This document shows positions 33,494 through 42,314 of a stretch of DNA of 64,000 nt, one piece after another. How positions within the stretch are numbered: the first letter of the stretch is position 1; every line of letters begins with the position of its first letter. The notes under the pieces are model-generated. The model did not search any database. It was not told the origin of the DNA and saw only the letters and a program-made list of their open reading frames with translations. Source of the stretch: Lachnospiraceae bacterium (GTDB lineage: Bacteria > Bacillota > Clostridia > Lachnospirales > Lachnospiraceae); assembly GCA_017962825.1 (NCBI GenBank), contig JAGCUO010000081.1, positions 1 through 64,000 on the forward strand, written 5' to 3'. The position numbers and the translations under genes were made by a program.

Positions 33494-34666
33494 TCAGCTG
33501 ATAGTAATCTTATCCAACTCATGTTCTGCCTCTTCGGAAAGATCCTGTCCGAGTCCCGGAAGCTCCGGAATCTCCACATATCCGTCCTTGGCATCGTATT
33601 TATATTTGCCGTAGATTGCGTTGTATTTGCTAAGATAAGTTACGTGATGTTCATGAGTTACGAAATTGGGTATAACAGCCTCCAGCTGAACCGATGCCGC
33701 ATGAGCGAAAGGACCGCCGCATACATGTAATGCAACCCCTGCATGATATATATCAGCAAGATCTGCAATCTTTTTACCTTCGGTAATTCCTCCGGTGTTA
33801 CACAGATCGGGCTGAACGATGGCAGTGGAATGATTCTCAAGGAAAGGAAGGAATCCCCAGCGTGCACACAAACGTTCTCCGGTAGCTATAGGAATATTGA
33901 TTCTGTCTGCAACCTGTTTCATTTCTTCAGGATAATCAACCGTTACCGGCTCTTCGTAGAACCAGATATTATGCTTCTCGGTAACATTGGCGATCTGAAC
34001 TGCAGCCTCAACTCCGGTAACGGCATTGTTCTCAAGGATTATCTCTCCGTCTTCACCGAGGCCTTCTCTTACCGCAGCGACTCTTTCTTCGACCTCTTCA
34101 AGCATTGCTCTCGTAAATCTGGTATAGGGTCCAACGGATGTCCAACCGCCGGTCGGAGTTGAAGGCATTCTGATGAAATTAGTCTTGATTGCGTTATAGC
34201 CTGCTTCTTTAGCAGCCTTGGCACAATTGAAATAATCATCGGCTGTGTAGAGATGTTTGTCGGTATCGGGCCATCCGAATTCGATATGACTCAGGTATAC
34301 TTCGATCTTATCTCTGACCTTTCCTCCGAGAAGCTTATAGACAGGTACATTAAGCGCTTTACCTTTGATATCCCAGAGAGCGATATCTATTGCACTGTAT
34401 GCCGAAACAGTAATGGGATCTCCTGTAGATATACCATGAAGTTTCTGCCAGATTTTTTCTGTGTTAAAAGGATCTTCACCTATCAGTGATTTAGAATAAA
34501 GCTTAAGAAGTGTGTGGATTGCAGGAATTCCGCGTCCGATAACTATCGTCTCACCAAAACCATAGATACCTTCATCTGTATTGATCCTGATAAAAAGCAT
34601 CTGATGCTTTCCCGGAAAAAACTGACCATCCTTTGTGATGTAAATATCCGTACTTGTAATCTTCAT
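33494..34666 (-). CDS. Enolase-superfamily sugar-acid dehydratase-like enzyme (mandelate racemase group)
   Basis: 390 residues. N-terminal capping domain (residues 1-115) and a TIM barrel with metal ligands in ILENNAV, FYEEPV and ATGERL, and the terminal catalytic-histidine region VALHVCGGPF. This is the pattern of galactonate/rhamnonate-type dehydratases, which abstract a proton alpha to a carboxylate. The first ligand is Glu where Asp is common. It leads the operon with the DszB-like protein and the ABC importer. The substrate is presumably an imported carboxylic acid, not identifiable here. Confidence 0.88.
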   Translation of the reverse strand: MKITSTDIYITKDGQFFPGKHQMLFIRINTDEGIYGFGETIVIGRGIPAIHTLLKLYSKSLIGEDPFNTEKIWQKLHGISTGDPITVSAYSAIDIALWDIKGKALNVPVYKLLGGKVRDKIEVYLSHIEFGWPDTDKHLYTADDYFNCAKAAKEAGYNAIKTNFIRMPSTPTGGWTSVGPYTRFTRAMLEEVEERVAAVREGLGEDGEIILENNAVTGVEAAVQIANVTEKHNIWFYEEPVTVDYPEEMKQVADRINIPIATGERLCARWGFLPFLENHSTAIVQPDLCNTGGITEGKKIADLADIYHAGVALHVCGGPFAHAASVQLEAVIPNFVTHEHHVTYLSKYNAIYGKYKYDAKDGYVEIPELPGLGQDLSEEAEHELDKITIS

Positions 34667-34799
34667 GTTTCAGCTACCTCCGCCCAAATAACGTTCAGAT
34701 GAATGCATAATCACACTCGCCTGATAGTATTCTATTAACTGACTAATGGTTTGTATAATTCCCAATGATGATATCTGGCTATAGCATTTTCTTATCACT

Positions 34800-34845
34800 A
34801 AAAAAAGAGCGTTGTCATGACCGATACCTGTCTTAACAACGCTCT
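34800..34845 (-). terminator. Terminator of the MoxR/VWA operon
   Basis: On the minus strand AGAGCGTTGT and ACAACGCTCT form a 10-bp stem (arms 34836-34845 and 34806-34815) with a 20-base loop, followed by TTTTTT. It lies 18 bp beyond the stop of the TPR protein gene. The remaining 34667-34799 contains only leader DNA for the enolase operon. Confidence 0.85.
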
Positions 34846-34863
34846 GTCTTATATATTTATTCT

Positions 34864-35721
34864 TTACCAGATCTCTCCGGATTCTCCGTAAGCACCGTTT
34901 CCGCCTTCGGAACCATCACCATCATTTCCGATTCCGTAATAATTCTCGTAGAACTGCTGCTCCTCGGCTCTTTCTTCCTGTGCTTCTTCTTTCTGTTCCT
35001 GAAGATGATCCATTATATCGTCTTCTCTGGATGAATGATCCTGATCTCCGTCTTCGCCACCGTCGTCATTGTTGTTCTGATCGTCGTTTTGGTCGTCCTC
35101 GTTATCCTGATCTTCATCCTCGTCTTCATCATCATTTTCTTCTTCGTCATCATTCAGAAGTTCATCAATCTCATCCTTGAGAGTCTGAGCATCTTTATAA
35201 TGACCGTCCTCATCGTCTTCGTGGGCGCATCCGTCTTCGATAAGGATAGTTCTTGCGGTAATAAGTGTCTTCTCGACCTTTCTTGCCTCGGCGGTCATCT
35301 CATCGCCTTCACACTCAAAAAACGCATCCCACTCTTCATCGGTGATCTGCTCTATCATCGCCAGGGCAAGATTCACCTTATCGGGGCATTCTTTGCCGTA
35401 AGGAATACCGGCCTCGATAGCCCTGTAATAATCCTCCTCCGCTTTCTTATAATCGCCCTCCTGATAATGGTAATTTCCGATGTTGTACCACACAACATAT
35501 CCGTCGGGGAAATTGAAAGCCGAAAGAGTTTTTTCAATCCCGTAATGATATCTTCCCTTTTGTGCCTCGGCAACGAAGTAAGCATTCAGCGACCATCTTA
35601 CGATCAAAAACATCCCGCATACAAACGTTACTATCGCCCCCACAAGAAGGCCGTACCAAAGGGCTCTGGGAATAGTGGGCTTAGGTTTATTTTGTTTTAT
35701 TATTTTCTCTTTTTTTGCCAT
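34864..35721 (-). CDS. Membrane-anchored TPR-like protein with Asp/Glu/Asn-rich region (BatC/BatE-like)
   Basis: 285 residues: basic N-terminus, one transmembrane helix (about 20-45), a TPR-like unit (WYNIGNYHYQEGDYKKAEEDYYRAIEAG, near 95-125), then a long acidic low-complexity stretch of Asp, Glu, Asn and Gln (about 190-230) and a Gly/Ser/Asn tail. TPR proteins accompany MoxR-VWA (Bat) operons. Its start overlaps the preceding VWA gene by 35 bp. The acidic stretch could bind divalent cations; this is inference. Confidence 0.82.
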   Translation of the reverse strand: MAKKEKIIKQNKPKPTIPRALWYGLLVGAIVTFVCGMFLIVRWSLNAYFVAEAQKGRYHYGIEKTLSAFNFPDGYVVWYNIGNYHYQEGDYKKAEEDYYRAIEAGIPYGKECPDKVNLALAMIEQITDEEWDAFFECEGDEMTAEARKVEKTLITARTILIEDGCAHEDDEDGHYKDAQTLKDEIDELLNDDEEENDDEDEDEDQDNEDDQNDDQNNNDDGGEDGDQDHSSREDDIMDHLQEQKEEAQEERAEEQQFYENYYGIGNDGDGSEGGNGAYGESGEIW

Positions 35722-36694
35722 GTTTGCTGCGTACTTTTACGTTCTCCCTGATATCTGCGATGAGTTCAAGCAAAAGAACACCTGCCAGATAAGGAACATA
35801 TTTGTAATAAGTATCCTGATAAGTAATGTAATCGAATCTTCTCTCTGTTATGGTACCGCCTGCTGCCTTTATCTTGGTGATGAGCGGTGTCAGGAGTGTG
35901 GACTTTTGTCTGTGGATATAATCAATGCCCAAAGCATCCGCTATATCCTCAAGATTATCCTCATCGATGCACGATACGGCCTTTTCAAAAGTCTGCATAT
36001 CGTAGATCTCTCCGTATTCATCTCTCATTGTGCCGCCCTTTTCGGTACCGTATCCCAGAACGGCTCCTCCGTCTACCAGTTCACCCAGAACCTCATAATC
36101 AAAAGGAGTTCCGCTGGATGCGGTAACCTCTCCGTCGGAGAAAAAGAAAACGATGGTCTGTCTGTTTTCTTTTCGATCGGATGAGATAAGCATGTTCTCA
36201 AGATCGTAGTAGGGAGTATCAAGTCTGCTTCCCTGTGCGTAATATCTGTCGGGCTGCTGTATAGACTTTAAGAGCCCCAGAAGAGTATCTTCATCCTGTG
36301 TAAAAGGAGCAAGCACTACCGCTTTATTCTGGAAGGTTATGAGTCCGAAGTTTGCGCCGGAAAGGCCCTCCATGATTTCTTTGATGTCTTCTTTGGCGGT
36401 CTTGAATCTGGTGGAACCTCCGGGACCGTCTTCCGCCCACATACTCAGCGTTGTATCAAGAACAAAAAGAACGTCAAGATTGCTCAGCTGGATCTCTGCG
36501 CCGCGCTCTTCTCTCATGGGTCTGAGCGCTATGACAAAGGCAAGTCCCAATATAGCGGCTCTTCTTACAAGCGCATATGTGCTTTTTAATCTGCTTTCCC
36601 TGCTCAGTATCCATAGGATGACGGATATCAGAAGTACAACCGAAAATATCGCAATAAGAGCGGGGATAGGTATGACCGGGTTAAAAATCCTCAT
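35687..36694 (-). CDS. VWA-domain membrane protein (BatB-like)
   Basis: 335 residues. Two N-terminal hydrophobic helices, a VWA domain beginning DVLFVLDTTLSMWAEDG (MIDAS DxTxS form, residue about 76), metal-loop threonine in GLITF, and a C-terminal helix followed by a very basic tail. Position and topology match BatB of MoxR operons, which are thought to act as chaperone-like complexes at the membrane. It is 1 bp behind the first VWA gene and overlaps the TPR gene. Confidence 0.88.
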   Translation of the reverse strand: MRIFNPVIPIPALIAIFSVVLLISVILWILSRESRLKSTYALVRRAAILGLAFVIALRPMREERGAEIQLSNLDVLFVLDTTLSMWAEDGPGGSTRFKTAKEDIKEIMEGLSGANFGLITFQNKAVVLAPFTQDEDTLLGLLKSIQQPDRYYAQGSRLDTPYYDLENMLISSDRKENRQTIVFFFSDGEVTASSGTPFDYEVLGELVDGGAVLGYGTEKGGTMRDEYGEIYDMQTFEKAVSCIDEDNLEDIADALGIDYIHRQKSTLLTPLITKIKAAGGTITERRFDYITYQDTYYKYVPYLAGVLLLELIADIRENVKVRSKHGKKRENNKTK

Positions 36695-36695
36695 C

Positions 36696-37823
36696 TTATT
36701 TTCCCTTTAATACAGTCATGCTGATCACTGAACCCGCAAGACATATAAGTAAAGCAATGATGGCAGGAACAGGCATGTCGGTCTTCTGCTCCGTTACAAT
36801 GTCATCAACAGTCATCGCCTCATGATCTCTGATCTCTTCGACAATTTCCGAAACGGTATCCTGCTGACTTTGAACATAGAGTTCTCCGCCGGTAAACTCC
36901 ACCGCTTCTCTCAGTTCATTTTCGAATCCTTCGTAATCAGCGTCGTTGTACATGTAATAATGTGCATCCTCTGACGGGAAGATGGCAAATACCGTAACTT
37001 CATTTTTAGCACAAAGTTCGCTTGCTTCTTCAAGATCCGGAATTTCCTTTACGAATGAAGAATTCGCATTATCCGTTGCGAAAATAATACATCTGGTCCT
37101 CGATGAATCACCTATGGAAGGAAAACTGTAAAGGCAGGATCCGAGTCCCTCTCCTATCAGTGAGCTTCCCCTGTATGAATTGTTTACGAGGGTACCTGCT
37201 TCATAATAGTCGAGAAGCGCACAGACTTCGTAATATCTGTCCTCTTCTTCCTGGGTATCAAAATAGACATATTCGGAGTCTCCGACCATATCGTAGTATT
37301 CTTTTTGCAGGCTGAAATATTCTTTGAGTTCTTCAAGCCTCATGACCACGTAATCATAGTCATCAGTCATGGGCACATAAACAACGGAAGAAGTATTGAA
37401 GATGGTAATTCCAAATCTGTCACCTTTAAGCTCACTTACTACCTGCTCGAGGTAATCCGTGAGTTCATAGTTCAGTTCATAAAGCGAATAGGAAACGTCC
37501 ATGCATAGAAAGATATCTCTTTTCTGGACACCTGTCTTGATCGTTTGTACTTTAAAAGGTCTGGCAATAAGGAAAAGCGATGCGATGATCGCAGCTATAA
37601 CGAAAAATTCGTTGATGAATGCCAATATCCTGCTGCGCTTATAAATCTTGGCATATATGGGAAGGGATTTGACGATCGATGCCGCACCGGTTCTTACGCC
37701 GCCTGCATAAGGCTTCTTACTGCGGGCGGGAACCAGATGAAGAACCAACACTGCAAGGATCAGCACCGGAATTCCTATTTTAATGACTAATGGATACATT
37801 AACTCCATGTTTTCACCATCCAT
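36696..37823 (-). CDS. VWA-domain membrane protein (BatA-like)
   Basis: 375 residues. N-terminal helices (9-30 and 65-85), VWA domain with DIFLCMDVSYSLYE (MIDAS DxSxS, near 105), and a final transmembrane helix (about 350-372). BatA and BatB usually occur as adjacent paralogues, as here. The chosen ATG has GAAGG five bases upstream and overlaps the preceding gene by 25 bp; an ATG five codons later is possible. Confidence 0.88.
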   Translation of the reverse strand: MDGENMELMYPLVIKIGIPVLILAVLVLHLVPARSKKPYAGGVRTGAASIVKSLPIYAKIYKRSRILAFINEFFVIAAIIASLFLIARPFKVQTIKTGVQKRDIFLCMDVSYSLYELNYELTDYLEQVVSELKGDRFGITIFNTSSVVYVPMTDDYDYVVMRLEELKEYFSLQKEYYDMVGDSEYVYFDTQEEEDRYYEVCALLDYYEAGTLVNNSYRGSSLIGEGLGSCLYSFPSIGDSSRTRCIIFATDNANSSFVKEIPDLEEASELCAKNEVTVFAIFPSEDAHYYMYNDADYEGFENELREAVEFTGGELYVQSQQDTVSEIVEEIRDHEAMTVDDIVTEQKTDMPVPAIIALLICLAGSVISMTVLKGK

Positions 37824-38272
37824 TTTGCCTTCTCGGCATCAGACTTAAAGTCTGCTTTAGTCTTTAATGCAAACTCGGGAGCATAACAGTTTTCGATAAG
37901 TCCGGCAAGAGAACCCAGCCCCATTTTCTTCAGTTCGGAAAGAGTAAGTGAGGTAAAATCCCTTCCCGTCATTTCCGAAACAAAGGTCCTCATGATCATA
38001 CTCAGTCTCTGATAACTCTCCCTGGTATCGATGCCGGAATTACCGAGATCTGATGCAGCCTTGTCGATAGAAAGAAGTGCTTTCTGTCTGATATAGAATG
38101 ACTGCGGTTTATTAACCGGCTTCGGCGCCTTTACTTTAGCTTTCTTGGGAGCCTTCTTATATACGCATATCATTGCAAATAAGCATACGGAAACCAGTAG
38201 GATAACCCCGCCGAGGATCATCCATGCAATACTCATATTCAGCTCCGGCTGCATATTAACCGAAAATTCCAC
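37799..38272 (-). CDS. Single-pass membrane protein of MoxR operon, unknown (DUF4381/BatD-C-terminus-like position)
   Basis: About 157 residues: short extracellular N-terminus, one helix (about 15-35), a Lys/Pro-rich linker and a helical cytoplasmic domain (FYIRQKALLSIDKAASD, TRESYQRLSMIMRTFVSEMTGRDF). The soluble part resembles the helical cytoplasmic domain that follows BatD or occurs as DUF4381 in such operons. I place the start at GTG 38270-38272, five bases after GAGAGGGG. The TTG further up is less likely. It overlaps the DUF58 gene by 17 bp. A full BatD beta-domain is missing from the operon. Confidence 0.7.
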   Translation of the reverse strand: MEFSVNMQPELNMSIAWMILGGVILLVSVCLFAMICVYKKAPKKAKVKAPKPVNKPQSFYIRQKALLSIDKAASDLGNSGIDTRESYQRLSMIMRTFVSEMTGRDFTSLTLSELKKMGLGSLAGLIENCYAPEFALKTKADFKSDAEKAKWMVKTWS

Positions 38273-39140
38273 TGCGTCCCCTCTCAAAAAGATTGAGCAC
38301 CGTATCTACCACGTTTGCCTCTGATGCTACTCTGTCAAATACCACGCGGTTTCTAAGTGCATTCTTCTTAAAACTGCTCAAAATATTGTTTCTCTCAGCC
38401 TCTTCGGCTTTTCTAAGAGATCTGCTTCCCGCAAGAAATCTGTCCACGTATTCCTCACCGACTCTGTCATACACTCTTCCGCCTGTAAGGGATGCATCAT
38501 CAACGCAGATAAAATATGCGTCATTTTTTTCAGTAAGTCTGCTGAGAGTGGAATTCCTGACGGACTTAAGTCCCGCAAGATCCGTTATGACAAATACCAA
38601 AAGGCGTCTTGTGGGGAATGATCTCAGCATGTTCATGATCAGACCGTCAATGTCTGTTGCGGGGTTATCGAAAATAGAAGCCCCGTATGAGCGAAGGAGT
38701 TCCTCCACACATATTCCGCCGGATCTGAAAGGAGTATTTACGATACCGCCGCTTCCGGAACAGGCAAATCCCACATCAGATCCCTGTCTGCCAAGGAGAT
38801 ATCCGATAACTCCCAGTGACATCAAAGCGATATTTGCCTTGGATTCACCAAGCGAAGTATCGGCATCCATCTTGGCGCCGGTATCTCCTATTATGAGCAC
38901 GCTGTGTTTTTTTTCTGCAATGTATCTTCTGACCAGCAGTCTGTCGTTTCTGGAAGAAGCCTTCCAGTCTATTGACGTGATGTCATCACCCTGGGAATAT
39001 TCCTTGAGATCCTGGAATTCATGGCTTTTCCCGAGGTAAACCGAATTATACCCCCCGTCAAGGATATTGGTCGTCTTACGGGAGGTATAAAGCACTGCGT
39101 CTTTACTTATCCTGGCCAGATATTCGTAATCTATTTCCAT
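38256..39140 (-). CDS. DUF58 domain protein
   Basis: 294 residues with the DUF58 signature LKEYSQGDDITSIDWKASSRNDRLLVRRYI (about 45-75), which characterises the VWA-like partner of MoxR ATPases. It is soluble, lacking the N-terminal helices of some homologues. It lies 1 bp behind moxR and runs into the next gene. Together MoxR and DUF58 are expected to act with the VWA membrane proteins. Confidence 0.92.
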   Translation of the reverse strand: MEIDYEYLARISKDAVLYTSRKTTNILDGGYNSVYLGKSHEFQDLKEYSQGDDITSIDWKASSRNDRLLVRRYIAEKKHSVLIIGDTGAKMDADTSLGESKANIALMSLGVIGYLLGRQGSDVGFACSGSGGIVNTPFRSGGICVEELLRSYGASIFDNPATDIDGLIMNMLRSFPTRRLLVFVITDLAGLKSVRNSTLSRLTEKNDAYFICVDDASLTGGRVYDRVGEEYVDRFLAGSRSLRKAEEAERNNILSSFKKNALRNRVVFDRVASEANVVDTVLNLFERGRSGIFG

Positions 39141-39141
39141 A

Positions 39142-40149
39142 TCAAGGTGTCTTTAATCTCTGAGTGATCGCATCAATGATCATTTCCACGCTGACCTTAT
39201 CGGCTATGGCGGAATAGTTAAGTGCTATGCGGTGACGAAGTACAAGATGAGCCATCTGCTTGACATCATCGGGTACTACATAGGTTCTGCCGTTAAGAAG
39301 TGCGGTAGCCTTTGCGGTACGCATGAATGCAATAGATGCTCTCGGGCTGGCTCCCATCTTGATGTATCCCGCCATCTGAGGTCCCAGAAGTCTCTCGGGT
39401 GTTCTTGTAGCGGTTACGATCGCCGAAATATACCACTTGATGCTCTCATCTACATAGACCTTCTCGGTGATCTGCTGAAGCTTATCGATATCCTTGATGG
39501 TCATTACAGGGGGCTTTTTCTCAAAAGCATGATTTTCAATCCTGTTAAGGACTTCAACTTCCTCAGCCGCGATGGGATAAGAAATAACTTCCTTGATCAT
39601 AAATCTGTCGGTCTGAGCCTCTGAAAGAGGATAAGTTCCCTCCTGCTCGATAGGGTTCTGGGTTGCGATTACGATGAAGACATCCTCAGGCATATTGTAG
39701 GATTCGGTACCGATGGTAACCTGATGCTCCTGCATGGCTTCCAGCATTGCCGATTGAGTCTTGGCAGAGGATCTGTTAACCTCGTCCAAAAGTACGAAAT
39801 TGGCGAATACCGGTCCGAAGACAGTATCAAACTTGGATGTCTGTCTGTTATAGATCTGTGTTCCGATAATGTCACTGGGAAGAAGATCCGGGGTACACTG
39901 GATTCTCGAGAACTGACCGTCTACCGCCTCGGCGATGGCTTTTGCCGCCGTGGTCTTTGCCAGACCGGGAACCGACTCGATAAGAACATGGCCGTCTGCG
40001 AGGATGGCCGTAAGAAGCGATGCCTCAAGAGTCTTCTGTCCTACTACCACGCTCTCGAAATAAGCGGATAATTTACCGATCATCTCACGGCTGTACTCAA
40101 ACTCTTCCTGGGACACCTTTGACTGATTTGTATCGTAAGACATTTTCAA
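39142..40149 (-). CDS. MoxR-family AAA+ ATPase
   Basis: 335 residues. Walker A in ESVPGLAKTTAAKAIA, Walker B and pore elements in NFVLLDEVNRSSAKTQSAMLEAMQE, and sensor 1 in IATQNPIEQEGTYPLSEAQTDRF are diagnostic of MoxR (a GXPGXGKT/LLDEXNR variant). It is the first gene of the six-gene Bat-like operon and supplies the ATPase that acts on VWA partners. Its promoter region is at 40150-40215, AT-rich, without a clear operator. Confidence 0.94.
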   Translation of the reverse strand: MKMSYDTNQSKVSQEEFEYSREMIGKLSAYFESVVVGQKTLEASLLTAILADGHVLIESVPGLAKTTAAKAIAEAVDGQFSRIQCTPDLLPSDIIGTQIYNRQTSKFDTVFGPVFANFVLLDEVNRSSAKTQSAMLEAMQEHQVTIGTESYNMPEDVFIVIATQNPIEQEGTYPLSEAQTDRFMIKEVISYPIAAEEVEVLNRIENHAFEKKPPVMTIKDIDKLQQITEKVYVDESIKWYISAIVTATRTPERLLGPQMAGYIKMGASPRASIAFMRTAKATALLNGRTYVVPDDVKQMAHLVLRHRIALNYSAIADKVSVEMIIDAITQRLKTP

Positions 40150-40215
40150 TTCCCCTTCAGAAAAAATAATAATAAAAGTATTTTACTATAAATTTATAAA
40201 TAGTTCAAAATTTCA

Positions 40216-40285
40216 GATGACAATGGGGACGTACCCCTTTGTCAGGAAGAACTCCCTGACGAAGGGGTACGTCCCCACTGTCATC
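40216..40285. repeat. REP-like palindrome 1
   Basis: Arms of 31 bp (40216-40246 and 40255-40285) pair with two mismatches around an 8-base loop. They carry the core GGGGACGTACCCC and flanking TGTCAGG / CCTGAC. The element ends 12 bp beyond the stop of the ABC permease gene on the minus strand, so it could also act as a 3' stabiliser or terminator. The core is shared with 42315-42377. Confidence 0.88.
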
Positions 40286-40297
40286 ATTATAACCCGT

Positions 40298-40966
40298 TTA
40301 AAACTCTTTTTTCTTCATGATCCTTATGCTGATCACCATCGATATCGATATTATCACCACGCAGAAGGCATACAACACCGCTATCACCGTGATCGGGGAT
40401 AAAGTATCGGCCTTTGCAGCCATTGCTTCAAAATCCACGCCGAAATTGGTCTGTACGAACTCCAGTACACTCTTTCCCGCAAGCATTATCAGGATGATGA
40501 TACCGCATATTACGAAAAGAACGATCTTGCTTTTCTCCGATGAAAACTTAAACTCCACGGGAATCATGATCGAAGTGATTATGAAAAAAACCGGAAGTAT
40601 CATAAAATCCTCAAGGACTATATCCGATACGACAAACGGAGTTTTCTGTATAAAAAGCGAAATAAACTGTACAAATATCGCCACCACCCAGGCTGAGAAC
40701 AAACCGATAACCGAAAAGATATACTTGGCTACGGCATAGTCACCTTGGCTGACAGGCATGGTCATCAGAAATCCGACACCATTCTCATGATTGTCATATG
40801 CTATCGTTGAAATCACCAGCATCATGGCGATCATCGGAAAATAAGACACTATAAAGCTGCTGTCCATAGTAAAGCCGAGCATGATCGATACAAAAAAGTA
40901 TAGTATCAGCAGCTTTTTTTGTCCCATTATTATTCTACAGTCTTTTATCAATAAACCTTTCATCAC
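40298..40966 (-). CDS. ABC-2-type exporter permease
   Basis: 222 residues with six hydrophobic helices and the ABC-2 permease (BcrB/YtrC-like) layout; TIAYDNHENGVGFLMTMPVSQGDYAVAKYI is the conserved cytoplasmic loop. It pairs with the ATPase next to it, whose stop overlaps this start (GTGATG; either the GTG at 40966 or the ATG at 40963 could be used, both behind GGAGG). It is part of a GntR-regulated export operon; the substrate is unknown, possibly an antimicrobial or envelope stress compound. Confidence 0.88.
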   Translation of the reverse strand: MMKGLLIKDCRIIMGQKKLLILYFFVSIMLGFTMDSSFIVSYFPMIAMMLVISTIAYDNHENGVGFLMTMPVSQGDYAVAKYIFSVIGLFSAWVVAIFVQFISLFIQKTPFVVSDIVLEDFMILPVFFIITSIMIPVEFKFSSEKSKIVLFVICGIIILIMLAGKSVLEFVQTNFGVDFEAMAAKADTLSPITVIAVLYAFCVVIISISMVISIRIMKKKEF

Positions 40967-41811
40967 TTATTACCTCCCACCATCAGGACGATAATGTCGT
41001 CAATATGTGCGTTTTCAATAACTGCCTTAGGATAATTTTCCGCATAGAACTGTTTCTCGGATGTAAGGCATGTATAACTGTAGCTGTCTTTCTTCGAAGC
41101 AAGAATATACTTCTTGTCGAGAGTCTGATAATCGTCTTCTCCAACCTTGATCAGTCCGTATTTTCCCAGAAGAACATCCGTGTCCTCATGAAGGATAACC
41201 TTTCCGTTATCGATCATGTAGATGTCATCGCAAAGTCCTTCAAGATCCGATGAGATGTGGGAACTGATGATAACACTTCTCTCGGGGTCTTCACCCAGAT
41301 AATCCCTGATCATCTGAAGAACATCATTTCTGGCGATCACATCCAGTCCGGCGGTAGGCTCATCAAGGATCAGAAGCGATGCCTTATGACTCATTGCGGT
41401 AAGTACTCTCAGCTTTGCTTTCATACCGCTTGAAAAATCCTTAATCTGCTTGTCGAGAGGAAGGCTTTGGGATTTACACTTCTCTCTGAAACCCTTCTCA
41501 TCAAAATTCTTGTAAAAGCCCCTGAGAATATGGATGACATCATTTACGGTAAGCACCATCGTAAAACCCGCTTCCGAAAAAGCAACACCTATATCCTTCT
41601 TATCTTCACCGGTAAAATCCTTGGGATTTTTTCCCAATACTTCTATATCACCTCCGTCGACTCTTATAAGTCCCAGAATGGCTTTTAACGTGGTAGTCTT
41701 ACCGGCACCGTTTTTACCGATGATACCTGTAACTCTTCCGTCGGGTATTTCCATTGAAACGTCTAATTTAAAATCCTTATAATTCTTTTGAATATTCTTT
41801 AAACTGATCAT
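40963..41811 (-). CDS. ABC transporter ATP-binding protein (YtrB/BcrA-like)
   Basis: About 282 residues. Walker A GKNGAGKTTT, signature FSSGMKAKLRVLTAMS, Walker B LLILDEPTAGLD and IISSHISSDLEGLCDDIYMIDNGK are visible. The C-terminal extension ends in IIVLMVGGNK. I chose the ATG at 41809-41811, seven bases behind AAAGGTG; the longest frame adds 19 residues that overlap the GntR gene. It forms an exporter with the downstream permease. Confidence 0.92.
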   Translation of the reverse strand: MISLKNIQKNYKDFKLDVSMEIPDGRVTGIIGKNGAGKTTTLKAILGLIRVDGGDIEVLGKNPKDFTGEDKKDIGVAFSEAGFTMVLTVNDVIHILRGFYKNFDEKGFREKCKSQSLPLDKQIKDFSSGMKAKLRVLTAMSHKASLLILDEPTAGLDVIARNDVLQMIRDYLGEDPERSVIISSHISSDLEGLCDDIYMIDNGKVILHEDTDVLLGKYGLIKVGEDDYQTLDKKYILASKKDSYSYTCLTSEKQFYAENYPKAVIENAHIDDIIVLMVGGNK

Positions 41812-41851
41812 AATGATCACCTTTCTGCCAAGTCGCATTCGTGAAAAACGG

Positions 41852-42229
41852 TTACTGCGGATCTTCAAGTATGATCTCTATCATCTCCCTGATCTCATCA
41901 TCGGTGAGACCTACGGATCTTGCTTTATTGACGGAGGATGCAAAATCGTCCTCAACAGCTTTCTTTCTGGCCTCGATAGCAAGCTGTCTGTCCGTTTCCG
42001 CTACATAACTTCCTTTTCCGTGAACCGTTACAGTGAACCCTTCTTCCTCAAGTTTGTCATATGCCTTCTTGACGGTCAGAGCACTGATCTTTAATTCTCC
42101 GGCGAGATTCCTTACCGAGGGGAGCGCTTCCCCCTCTTTAAGGGTGCCGTCTATGATCTCCTGCTTGATCTGATCCATGAGCTGCTCGTAAACAGGGACC
42201 ATTGAAGTGTTGTTAATGATGATCTTCAT
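41852..42229 (-). CDS. GntR-family regulator, YtrA type
   Basis: 125 residues: a winged helix (MVPVYEQLMDQIKQEIIDGTLKEGEALPSVRNLAGEL... ISALTVKKAYDKLEEEGF) followed only by a short helical tail, as in the YtrA subfamily. These regulators repress their own operon with an ABC exporter. The gene is first in gntR-ATPase-permease, with GAAGGAG seven bases before ATG, behind a strong palindromic operator. Confidence 0.94.
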   Translation of the reverse strand: MKIIINNTSMVPVYEQLMDQIKQEIIDGTLKEGEALPSVRNLAGELKISALTVKKAYDKLEEEGFTVTVHGKGSYVAETDRQLAIEARKKAVEDDFASSVNKARSVGLTDDEIREMIEIILEDPQ

Positions 42230-42248
42230 TATTTATCTCCTTCACGAT

Positions 42249-42297
42249 AAACAGCATATAACAGTTTATAACTGTTGTCAACTGTTATATGCTGTTT
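42249..42297 (-). promoter_or_regulatory. Promoter with long palindromic operator of the GntR operon
   Basis: A perfect 18-bp inverted repeat (42249-42266 and 42280-42297, ending in AACAGTT and AACTGTT) with a further AACTGTT-type half-site in the 13-bp centre. On the minus strand TTGACA (42281-42276) and TATGCT (42258-42253) are 17 bp apart, so the promoter lies inside the repeat. This points to autorepression by the GntR protein 20 bp downstream. Confidence 0.85.
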
Positions 42298-42314
42298 ATT
42301 CGAAAAAATTTTAT

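Noticed and set aside
35035..35751. A 238-codon plus-strand frame with many hydrophobic residues
   Set aside because: It is the antisense of the Asp/Glu-rich region of the TPR protein; acidic codons read backwards as Ile/Val/Leu. No ribosome site and no conserved motif.
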